Of a DNA stretch of 56,556 bases, positions 17,025 through 24,321 are shown piece after piece. This DNA is from an uncultured Prevotellaceae bacterium (GTDB taxonomy: Bacteria; Bacteroidota; Bacteroidia; Bacteroidales; Bacteroidaceae). Under the pieces are notes generated by a model. That model worked only from the letters and a program-made list of their open reading frames with translations, did no database searches and was not told where the DNA came from. The stretch lies in contig ONQT01000009.1 in assembly GCA_900320045.1 (NCBI GenBank), forward strand, positions 1 to 56,556. Direction: 5' to 3'. The position numbers and the translations under genes were made by a program. Position 1 is the first letter of the stretch, and every line of letters begins with the position of its first letter.

Positions 17025-17065
17025 AAACCACGAATTACGCAGACTTAGAGCGTAATTCGTGGTTT
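17025..17065. terminator. Bidirectional terminator between kdgK and clpB
   Basis: A perfect 16-bp stem, AAACCACGAATTACGC (17025-17040) with its complement at 17050-17065, and a 9-nt loop. It lies between the converging ends of kdgK and clpB. Confidence 0.85.
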
Positions 17066-17082
17066 ATCAAGAATGCCGTATT

Positions 17083-19599
17083 TTAGTTGCGGAACACCAG
17101 TCCGTCGCCGAACTCATCGATGATGATGGGCTTCTCGCGGTTCACCTGGTCAGCCAGTATCTTACGCGACAAGTCGTTCAGCACCAGTTGCTGGATGGCT
17201 CGCTTCACAGGGCGTGCTCCGAACTCGGGGTCGTAGCCTTCCTGGGCCAGGTACTGGATAGCGGCATCGGTGGTCTCCAGGCGGATGCCCTGAGGCTCCA
17301 GCATGTCGGTCACGCGCTTCATCTGCAGGCGTACCACATCAGCTATCTGCTCCTGCGTCAGCTGCTGGAAGGTGATGATTTCGTCGATACGGTTCAGGAA
17401 CTCCGGACGCATCGTCGTGCGCAGCTGCTCGCGGGTGGCGTTGCTGGTCATGATGATGATAGTGTTCTTGAAGTTGGCGGTACGGCCCTTGTTGTCAGTC
17501 AGCCTGCCGTCGTCCAATACTTGCAACAGGATGTTGAACACATCGGGGTGCGCCTTCTCTATCTCATCGAACAGCAGTACCGAGTACGGCTTGCGGCGTA
17601 CAGCCTCCGTCAGCTGGCCGCCCTCGTCGTAGCCCACGTATCCCGGAGGTGCACCAATCAGTCGGCTGACGGTGTGCTTCTCCTGATACTCCGACATGTC
17701 GATACGCGTCATCATGGTCTCGTCGTTGAACAGGTATTCTGCCAGTGCCTTCGCCAGCTCCGTCTTACCGACACCCGTGGTACCGAGGAAGATGAACGAG
17801 GCGATAGGTCGCTTCGGGTCTTGCAGTCCGGCACGGCTACGGCGCACGGCGTCAGATACGGCATTGATGGCTTCATCCTGTCCGATGACACGGCAGTGCA
17901 GCTCCTCTTCCAGGTTGAGCAGCTTCTCACGCTCGCTCTGCAGCATGCGGGTGACGGGGATGCCCGTCCAGCGGCTCACCACCTCGGCAATGTCATCGGC
18001 AGTGACCTCCTCGCGCACCAGTCTTCCAGCGGCAGAACCGCTGGACACGCTATCCAGCTGGGCTTGGATGGACTTGATATCGTCCTCAAGGGCTTTTAGC
18101 TTTGAGTAGCGTATTTCAGCCACCTTGCCATAGTCACCTTCGCGCTCGGCACGGTCAGCCTCCAGGCGCAGGTTCTCTATGTCCTGCTTGTCCTGCTGAA
18201 TCTTGTTGATGAGCTGGCGTTCGCCCTCCCATTTGGCACGGAACTGGGTCTCTTGCTCTTTCAGCTCGGCAATCTCCTTGTCGAGTTGGGCTATTTTAGG
18301 CTCGTCGCCCTCGCGCTTGATGGCCTCGCGCTCAATCTCCAGCTGAGCCAGACGGCGGGTAATCTCATCCAGTTCCTCTGGCACCGAGTCGCGCTCCATG
18401 CGCAGCTTGGCAGCAGCCTCGTCCATCAGGTCGATGGCCTTGTCGGGCAGGAAACGCTCGGAGATGTAACGCTCCGACAGTTGGACGGCGGCGATACAGG
18501 CATCATCCTGAATACGAACCTTATGGTGGTTCTCGTAACGCTCCTTCAGTCCTCGGAGGATGCTGATGGCCGACAGCTCGTCTGGCTCATCCACCATAAC
18601 TGTCTGAAACCTACGCTCTAACGCTTTGTCCTTTTCGAAATACTTCTGGTATTCGTTCAGCGTAGTGGCACCGATGGCGCGCAGCTCACCACGTGCCAAG
18701 GCTGGTTTCAGGATATTGGCAGCATCCATCGCTCCCTCACCGCCACCGGCACCCACCAGCGTGTGAATCTCGTCGATGAAGAGGATGATGCGACCTTCGG
18801 CCTTCGTCACCTCGTTGATGACCGACTTCAGGCGCTCCTCAAACTCCCCCTTGTACTTTGCACCGGCCACCAGTGCGCCCATGTCGAGCGAATAGAGCTG
18901 CTTGTCTTTCAGGTTCTCGGGCACGTCGCCACGCACGATACGACCAGCCAGTCCTTCTACGATAGCCGTCTTACCTGTACCCGGTTCACCAATCAGTATC
19001 GGGTTGTTCTTCGTACGACGTGAAAGAATTTGGAGCAGTCGGCGTATCTCATCGTCACGGCCTATCACCGGGTCCAGCTTGCCCTGTCGCGCCATATCCA
19101 CCAGGTTCTTGGCGTATTTCTCCAGGCTCTGGTAGTTCTCGTCGCCACTCTGGCTCTGCACCTTCTGACCCTGTCGCAGTTCGTTGATGGCGGCACGGAG
19201 GTCTTTCTCCGTGATGCCGGCATCCTTCAGAATACGGCCTGCGGTGGCTCCATCGGTCAGCAAAGCCAATAGAATAGGTTCGCACGCCACGAACTCATCG
19301 CCCTGCTTCTGGGCATATTCCTGTGCCTTCAGCAGCACGCGGTTAGTGTCGCCCGACAGGAAGGGCTCACCACCCGTCACACGAGGCAGGTGCTGCAGCT
19401 CCGTCTGCACCAGCATGTCTATCTGCTGTGCGTTCACGCCCAACTTCTGGAAGATGAACGTGGTCACGTCCTTCGCCTTACTCAGTACGCCCGCCAACAG
19501 ATGCACCGGTTCGATAGTCTGCTGTCCGTTGCGTTGTGCGGTGTTGACGGCCTCCTGTACCGCCTCCTGCGCCTTGATTGTAAACTTGTCTAATGTCAT
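17083..19599 (-). CDS. clpB: ATP-dependent disaggregase ClpB
   Basis: ClpB is a hexameric Hsp100 chaperone that extracts polypeptides from aggregates together with DnaK. The 838 residues are slightly short of the typical 857-865. Domains in order are: the Clp N-domain (residues 1-145), NBD1 with Walker A GEPGTGKT and Walker [11 protein letters not shown], the M-domain coiled coil (about 400-520), and NBD2 with [14 protein letters not shown], the sensor motif [13 protein letters not shown], and [10 protein letters not shown] near the end. Unlike nearly all neighbours, it has a full Shine-Dalgarno sequence AGGAGG 7 nt before the ATG. No TAnnTTTG box is visible upstream, consistent with a heat-shock type promoter; see 19671-19706. 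Confidence 0.97.
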   Translation of the reverse strand: MTLDKFTIKAQEAVQEAVNTAQRNGQQTIEPVHLLAGVLSKAKDVTTFIFQKLGVNAQQIDMLVQTELQHLPRVTGGEPFLSGDTNRVLLKAQEYAQKQGDEFVACEPILLALLTDGATAGRILKDAGITEKDLRAAINELRQGQKVQSQSGDENYQSLEKYAKNLVDMARQGKLDPVIGRDDEIRRLLQILSRRTKNNPILIGEPGTGKTAIVEGLAGRIVRGDVPENLKDKQLYSLDMGALVAGAKYKGEFEERLKSVINEVTKAEGRIILFIDEIHTLVGAGGGEGAMDAANILKPALARGELRAIGATTLNEYQKYFEKDKALERRFQTVMVDEPDELSAISILRGLKERYENHHKVRIQDDACIAAVQLSERYISERFLPDKAIDLMDEAAAKLRMERDSVPEELDEITRRLAQLEIEREAIKREGDEPKIAQLDKEIAELKEQETQFRAKWEGERQLINKIQQDKQDIENLRLEADRAEREGDYGKVAEIRYSKLKALEDDIKSIQAQLDSVSSGSAAGRLVREEVTADDIAEVVSRWTGIPVTRMLQSEREKLLNLEEELHCRVIGQDEAINAVSDAVRRSRAGLQDPKRPIASFIFLGTTGVGKTELAKALAEYLFNDETMMTRIDMSEYQEKHTVSRLIGAPPGYVGYDEGGQLTEAVRRKPYSVLLFDEIEKAHPDVFNILLQVLDDGRLTDNKGRTANFKNTIIIMTSNATREQLRTTMRPEFLNRIDEIITFQQLTQEQIADVVRLQMKRVTDMLEPQGIRLETTDAAIQYLAQEGYDPEFGARPVKRAIQQLVLNDLSRKILADQVNREKPIIIDEFGDGLVFRN

Positions 19600-19670
19600 A
19601 AGTTTGTCCTCCTATTGTTTTAATTGTTTCTGCCGATTCACCATCAAGTCCTGTGCCGAACTGTCTAAAA

Positions 19671-19706
19671 CCGACAAAACGGCAGAATCCGCTGACGATT
19701 TGTCGG
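19671..19706 (-). promoter_or_regulatory. Inverted repeat upstream of clpB, possible heat-shock control site
   Basis: CCGACAAA (19671-19678) and TTTGTCGG (19699-19706) form a perfect 8-bp inverted repeat with 20 nt between. It lies 72-107 nt before the clpB start, in a region without the housekeeping promoter consensus. Its role as an operator is inference. Confidence 0.35.
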
Positions 19707-19799
19707 TATTTGTGTATGGCGGTTGCTTGTCGTGTGACATATTGGTAGAATTTCCGTGCAAAATTGCCACCATTTGTGCGCTATTCCAATTATTTTTAG

Positions 19800-19807
19800 T
19801 ACTTTTG
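19800..19807 (+). promoter_or_regulatory. -7 box of radA
   Basis: TACTTTTG lies 8 nt before the radA ATG, so the leader would be almost absent. A TTTG 23 nt upstream is a poor -33 candidate. Confidence 0.5.
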
Positions 19808-19815
19808 CCCCTGTT

Positions 19816-21261
19816 ATGGCAAAAGAGAAGATTATGTATGTCTGCTCCAACTGCGGACAGGAGTCGGCCAAATGGATAGGCAAATGCCCTGCCTGCGGCC
19901 AGTGGAACACGTTCAAGGAAATCAGGACCTCACCCCAACCCCTCTCCAAGGGGCGAGGGACTTTTGGCAATAGCGGTGGTGGCGTGTCCGACAAAGGGCG
20001 CGATGCGGCTCGTGTGCTGCGGTTGCGCGACATCTCGGCGCACGACGACCCGCGTATCGATATGCAGGATGCAGAGTTGAACCGCGTCCTGGGTGGCGGC
20101 TTGGTGCCGGGCAGCATTGTGCTGTTAGGCGGCGAGCCGGGTATCGGCAAGTCCACGCTGTCGCTGCAGACCATGCTGAAGGTAGCCGGAACCTCCGCCG
20201 ACGCCTCTCAGGGAGGGGGCATGAAGGTGCTGTATGTCAGCGGTGAGGAGAGCGCCCACCAGCTGAAGATGCGTGCCGAGCGCCTTGCCTCCCCTCAACA
20301 GGGGAGGTTGGAGGGGGCTGACAATTTCCTCATCCTCTGCGAGAACTCCCTGGAAGCCATTTTCGAGCACATCAAGGAGGTGCAGCCTGAGCTGCTGGTT
20401 ATCGACTCCATTCAGACCATCTCCACCGAGGACGTTGAGTCTTCTGCGGGCTCCATAGCCCAGGTGCGCGAATGTGCCTCCGCCCTGTTGCGCTTTGCCA
20501 AGTCGAGTGGGGTACCCGTCATCCTCATCGGACACATCACCAAGGAGGGCACGCTGGCCGGTCCGAAGATTCTGGAGCATATCGTCGATACCGTTATTCA
20601 GTTTGAGGGCGACCAGCACTATATGTACCGCATCCTGCGCAGCATCAAGAACCGCTTCGGTTCAACGTCCGAGTTGGGCATCTACGAGATGCAGCAGACG
20701 GGTTTGCGACAGGTCTCCAACCCCTCCGAGCTGCTGCTCACCGAGAATCACGACGGACTCTCCGGCGTGGCCATCAGTTCGGCCATCGAGGGCGTGCGTC
20801 CCTTCTTGGTCGAGACGCAGGCATTGGTGTCCTCTGCAGCCTACGGCACTCCGCAGCGCAGTGCTACGGGTTTCGACCAGCGCCGCCTGAACATGCTGTT
20901 GGCCGTGCTGGAGAAGCGTGTGGGCTTCAAGCTCATGCAGAAGGATGTGTTCCTGAACATTGCCGGAGGTCTGCGCGTCACTGACATGGCGATGGACCTG
21001 AGTGTCATTGCCGCCGTGCTCTCGTCGAATGTCGACACGCCCATCGAAGAAGGGTGGTGCATGGCCGGCGAGGTGGGCTTGAGCGGCGAGGTGCGTCCCG
21101 TAGCCCGCATCGAGCAGCGCATCTCCGAGGCCGAGAAGTTGGGCTTCCAGCATATCATCATCCCCAAGTATAACCTCGCGGGACTCAATCAGAAGAAGTT
21201 CAAGATTGAGCTCGTTCCCGTTCGCAAGGTCGAGGAAGCCCTCCGCGCCTTGTTCGGATAA
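19816..21261 (+). CDS. radA: DNA repair protein RadA/Sms
   Basis: RadA is a RecA-related hexameric helicase that promotes branch migration in recombination and repair. ATG 19816 (MAKEKIMYVCSNCGQ) is the family start. Features in order are: the four-cysteine zinc finger CSNCG-x10-CPACG, Walker A GGEPGIGKST, the RadA motif KNRFGST, and the C-terminal Lon-like domain. The 481 residues exceed the usual about 455 because of two in-frame repeat insertions: residues about 37-52 (RTSPQPLSKGRGTFG) just after the zinc finger, and about 158-168 (SPQQGRLEGAD) in the RecA core. Both fall in surface-loop positions. The next gene follows after 16 nt. Confidence 0.95.
   Translation: MAKEKIMYVCSNCGQESAKWIGKCPACGQWNTFKEIRTSPQPLSKGRGTFGNSGGGVSDKGRDAARVLRLRDISAHDDPRIDMQDAELNRVLGGGLVPGSIVLLGGEPGIGKSTLSLQTMLKVAGTSADASQGGGMKVLYVSGEESAHQLKMRAERLASPQQGRLEGADNFLILCENSLEAIFEHIKEVQPELLVIDSIQTISTEDVESSAGSIAQVRECASALLRFAKSSGVPVILIGHITKEGTLAGPKILEHIVDTVIQFEGDQHYMYRILRSIKNRFGSTSELGIYEMQQTGLRQVSNPSELLLTENHDGLSGVAISSAIEGVRPFLVETQALVSSAAYGTPQRSATGFDQRRLNMLLAVLEKRVGFKLMQKDVFLNIAGGLRVTDMAMDLSVIAAVLSSNVDTPIEEGWCMAGEVGLSGEVRPVARIEQRISEAEKLGFQHIIIPKYNLAGLNQKKFKIELVPVRKVEEALRALFG
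19926..19961. repeat. Palindromic repeat element inserted in radA (copy 1)
   Basis: CCTCACCCCAACCCCTCTCC, AAGG, then GGCGAGGGAC. It is read in frame and supplies about 13 residues after the zinc finger. Confidence 0.8.
20287..20318. repeat. Palindromic repeat element inserted in radA (copy 2)
   Basis: GCCTCCCCTC, AACA, GGGGAGG, then TTGGAGGGGGC: a related but distinct palindrome. It adds about seven to ten residues to the RecA-like core. Confidence 0.7.
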
Positions 21262-21277
21262 CCAACCCCCGTAAGCC

Positions 21278-23323
21278 ATGAGACGTTATTTCCCGATATT
21301 TCTATTGTTTGCCTGCCTGCAGACCGTCTGGGGCACGAACACTGAGAAACCCTCCCGCGACCGGCGCCCCAAGGTGGGACTGGTGCTTGGTGGCGGCGGA
21401 GCCAAGGGTGTGGCGCATATTGGCGTGCTGAAGGTGCTGGAACGTGCCGGAATGCCCGTCGACCTCATCACCAGCACCAGTATGGGAAGCATCATCGGTG
21501 GAGCCTATGCCTGCGGACATCCTGCAGCCATGCTCGACTCCATCGTTCGGACGCAAGACTGGGCCGTGCTGCTTTCTGACAAGGAGAGCAACAGCGACCA
21601 GGACCTGCAGATGCGCGAGAAGAACAACACCTATATCCTCAGCAAGACGATTAACCTCGGCCGCAACAAGTCGCAGGGCAGCGGTGGTGGCTTCATCAGG
21701 GGCCGGAACATCACGCCGCTCTTCAACAGGATTACGTCGCCCTTTAACGACTCCCTCGACTTCAATACTTTGCCTATCCCCTTTGCCTGTGTGGCCACCA
21801 ATATCGCCGACAACACGGAGTATGTGTTCCACCGTGGCAGGCTGAGCCGGGCCATGCGCGCCAGTATGGCCATTCCGGGCGTCTTTGCACCAGTGAGGAA
21901 AGACGGTATGGTGCTGATAGACGGAGGTATGCGCAACAACTTCCCTGCCGACATCGCCCGCGAGATGGGTGCCGACTACGTCATTGGCGTCGATGTCCAG
22001 GACGTGCCGAAGCCTGCCGACAAGCTGCAGACGGGAACGCAGATTATAGCGCAGATTACCGACTGGCTCTGCATGAATAAATACGAGGAGAACAAGCGTC
22101 TGACGAACATCTACATCCGCGTGAATACGGAAGGCTATAGCGCCGCCAGTTTCACGGAGGCAGCCATCGACACGCTGATACGCCGCGGCGAGGAAGCCGC
22201 CATGGCCCATTGGGACGAGATTGTGGCGCTGGCCAGGCAGTTAGGACCCGTCCACGAGCAGCGCGTCATCTATCCCATTCCGGCCGTCAACCCCGACGAC
22301 GCCAACCGCGAGCGGAAGCGCCATCGCAGAAAGGAAACCACCCTCAACCTGGGCGTCCGATACGACACCGAGGAGGCTGTGGCCCTGCAGGCCAATGCCC
22401 AGTTGCCCATTCACACCAAGATGCCCATGGACCTGGAGCTGACCATGCGACTGGGCAAGCGGCTGAAGGCCCAGGTGGACTGGACGCTGCACCCCGCCAG
22501 CTTCTTCCATCCCACCATATCGTACATCTACCGCAACAACGACATTGATTTCTACAAATCCGGCGACAAGGCCTACACCTTCACCTACAACCAGCATTCG
22601 GTGAAGATGGCGCTCCTCAACTTCAACGTGCGCAACTTCAACGTCAGCCTTGGCGGACAGTGGGACTACTACGACTACCACTCCCTGCTGGCCAACAGTC
22701 AGAAGCACCACGAGCTCGACGACCGCGACGCGCAGGACAAGGGGTACATCAGCTATCAGGGCCGCATATGGTACAACAGCGAGAACAAGTGGTACTTCCC
22801 CACCAGCGGCGTGCGCTTCCAGGCCAAGTTTGCCTACCATACCGACAACTTCATCAAGCTGAACGGCAAGGTCGGCATCAGCGAGTATGCCGCCATGCTG
22901 CGCTACAACCTGCCGCTGGCCCGGCCGTTCACCGTGCAGCCGATGGTGTACGGGCGTTTCCTGGAGGGCAGCGACATTCCGGTGGTCATCAACAACCTGC
23001 TGGGCGGCGAGTGGTTCGACCACTACGTCGAGGGACAGCTGCCCTTCGCCGGTGTGGGCAACCTGGAGATGGCGTGGCAGAACCTGGCCGCGGCACAGCT
23101 GCAGGTGCAGTACAATCCCACCACCAACAACAACATCCTGCTGCGCTTCTCCGCCGCACAGAATGCGCCCAAGATCAGGCAATTGTTCGACTACAGCACC
23201 ATGCTCGGCGGCAGTCTGAGCTACTACTACACCACCATGCTGGGACCCCTGGGCGGCTCCGTCGGCTATAGCAACCAGACCAAGAAGTTCTATTTCTACG
23301 TCAACCTCGGCTACGTGTTCTAA
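21278..23323 (+). CDS. Patatin-like phospholipase with C-terminal outer-membrane barrel
   Basis: The protein has 681 residues: a signal peptide (YFPIFLLFACLQTVWG), a patatin domain (about 32-230), a connecting region, and a surface-antigen/BamA-type barrel (about 350-681) ending in FYFYVNLGYVF, a typical barrel terminal strand. This is the PlpD architecture, in which a lipase is exported through or tethered to its own barrel. The oxyanion loop GGGGAKG and the catalytic Asp in LIDGGMRNNFP are present. The nucleophile elbow, normally G-x-S-x-G, reads TSTSMGS, so the first glycine is serine while the nucleophile Ser remains. It follows radA by 16 nt and has a terminator downstream. Confidence 0.88.
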   Translation: MRRYFPIFLLFACLQTVWGTNTEKPSRDRRPKVGLVLGGGGAKGVAHIGVLKVLERAGMPVDLITSTSMGSIIGGAYACGHPAAMLDSIVRTQDWAVLLSDKESNSDQDLQMREKNNTYILSKTINLGRNKSQGSGGGFIRGRNITPLFNRITSPFNDSLDFNTLPIPFACVATNIADNTEYVFHRGRLSRAMRASMAIPGVFAPVRKDGMVLIDGGMRNNFPADIAREMGADYVIGVDVQDVPKPADKLQTGTQIIAQITDWLCMNKYEENKRLTNIYIRVNTEGYSAASFTEAAIDTLIRRGEEAAMAHWDEIVALARQLGPVHEQRVIYPIPAVNPDDANRERKRHRRKETTLNLGVRYDTEEAVALQANAQLPIHTKMPMDLELTMRLGKRLKAQVDWTLHPASFFHPTISYIYRNNDIDFYKSGDKAYTFTYNQHSVKMALLNFNVRNFNVSLGGQWDYYDYHSLLANSQKHHELDDRDAQDKGYISYQGRIWYNSENKWYFPTSGVRFQAKFAYHTDNFIKLNGKVGISEYAAMLRYNLPLARPFTVQPMVYGRFLEGSDIPVVINNLLGGEWFDHYVEGQLPFAGVGNLEMAWQNLAAAQLQVQYNPTTNNNILLRFSAAQNAPKIRQLFDYSTMLGGSLSYYYTTMLGPLGGSVGYSNQTKKFYFYVNLGYVF

Positions 23324-23500
23324 CGTCGCACAGATTGTATTTCTCGCGCAGAGCCGCAGAGTACATGGAGGTGGCGCAGAGGGTATTTGGCTGCACGTGA
23401 AAAATGGGAGTATACGGAGTGTTCCGTGCTTCGATGCCCAGCAGGATTATGGGAGCCTCACCCCCAGAAGATGGCTAAAGGCTGATGGCTGAATGAAAAA

Positions 23501-23534
23501 ATCCCCGAATCGTGAAAGCGGTTCGGGGATTTGT
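23501..23534. terminator. Bidirectional terminator between patatin gene and queC
   Basis: An 11-bp stem, AAATCCCCGAA (23501-23511) with TTCGGGGATTT (23524-23534), around a 12-nt loop. About 175 nt of sequence before it (23324-23500) holds no gene, only fragments such as GCAGAGCCGCAGAG that look repetitive. Confidence 0.85.
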
Positions 23535-23575
23535 TATAGTGTGGCGACTCTTCGCAGAGCCGCCTTTTTTTATGA

Positions 23576-24229
23576 CTATTCTTCGTACGCTGTGGGGTCG
23601 TCGATGCCGGCGGCGGCGAAGGCTTCGCGGCGCTCTACACAGGTGCCGCAGCGACCACAGTGCTTGTCGCCACCGACGTAGCACGACCACGTCTTCGCAT
23701 AGTCGATGCCTAACGCCTTGCCGCGGGCGGCAATGTCGGCCTTGGTGATGTTGGTGTAGGGCGAGCGCAGACGGACGTTGACGAAGGTGCCGGCGGAGGC
23801 AGCCTGGTCGAAAGCGTCGACAAACTGCGGGGTGCAGTCGGGGTAGATGGTGTGGTCGCCGCCGTGGTTGGCCATCATGACATACTGCAGACCGTTGCTC
23901 TCGGCAATGCCCACGGCGATGCTGAGCATGATGCCGTTGCGGAAGGGAACAACCGTTGACCGCATGTTGTCGTCGGCATAGTGGCCCTCGGGAATGTCCT
24001 CGCCCCCCTCCAGCAGCGAACTCTTGAAATACTTCGTCATGAAGTCCAGTGGGATGACGATATGACGGATGCCTAACTGCTGGCAATGCCAACGGGCAAA
24101 GGGAATCTCACGGGCGTTGTGCTTCGAGCCGTAGTCGAACGAGATGGCCAGGGCGATGCGCTCCTGCTCATCGTAAAGCAACGTGGTGGAGTCGACACCA
24201 CCGCTTAATATCAGTACAGAGTCTTTCAT
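23576..24229 (-). CDS. queC: 7-cyano-7-deazaguanine synthase QueC
   Basis: QueC converts 7-carboxy-7-deazaguanine to preQ0 with ATP and ammonia, in the queuosine pathway; queA later in the window acts further along it. The 217-residue product has the PP-loop SGGVDST at residues 9-15, VPFRNGIMLSIAVGIAE in the core, and the zinc-binding C-terminus WSCYVGGDKHCGRCGTC. The length is typical. A -7 box lies 9 nt from the start codon, so the leader is very short. No preQ1 riboswitch can fit there. Confidence 0.95.
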   Translation of the reverse strand: MKDSVLILSGGVDSTTLLYDEQERIALAISFDYGSKHNAREIPFARWHCQQLGIRHIVIPLDFMTKYFKSSLLEGGEDIPEGHYADDNMRSTVVPFRNGIMLSIAVGIAESNGLQYVMMANHGGDHTIYPDCTPQFVDAFDQAASAGTFVNVRLRSPYTNITKADIAARGKALGIDYAKTWSCYVGGDKHCGRCGTCVERREAFAAAGIDDPTAYEE

Positions 24230-24237
24230 AATCGCTG

Positions 24238-24245
24238 CAAAATTA
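24238..24245 (-). promoter_or_regulatory. -7 box of queC
   Basis: CAAAATTA reads TAATTTTG on the minus strand, 9 nt from the ATG. The leader is predicted to be 0-4 nt. Confidence 0.55.
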
Positions 24246-24256
24246 CAAAATAATTA

Positions 24257-24284
24257 TCAATTATCATTTGTCAATTGTCAATTA
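24257..24284. repeat. Heptamer array TCAATTN x4 in the TonB-receptor promoter
   Basis: TCAATTA, TCATTTG, TCAATTG, TCAATTA in tandem, ending 5 nt before the -7 box. The second unit supplies the -33 TTTG. The promoter at 51794 has the same arrangement. Confidence 0.85.
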
Positions 24285-24297
24285 TTTCGTACCTTTG
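24267..24297 (+). promoter_or_regulatory. Promoter of the BtuB-like receptor gene
   Basis: TTTG (24267-24270) and TACCTTTG (24290-24297), 19 nt apart. The -33 box is part of a heptamer array, so loss or gain of a repeat unit may change promoter strength. The leader is about 20 nt. Confidence 0.75.
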
Positions 24298-24321
24298 CAC
24301 GGCTTTTTTAAAATAAACATC

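Noticed and set aside
24230-24321. Cobalamin riboswitch upstream of the BtuB-like receptor, or a preQ1 riboswitch upstream of queC
   Set aside because: Clear -7 boxes on both strands leave leaders of about 20 nt and 0-4 nt, too short for either riboswitch.
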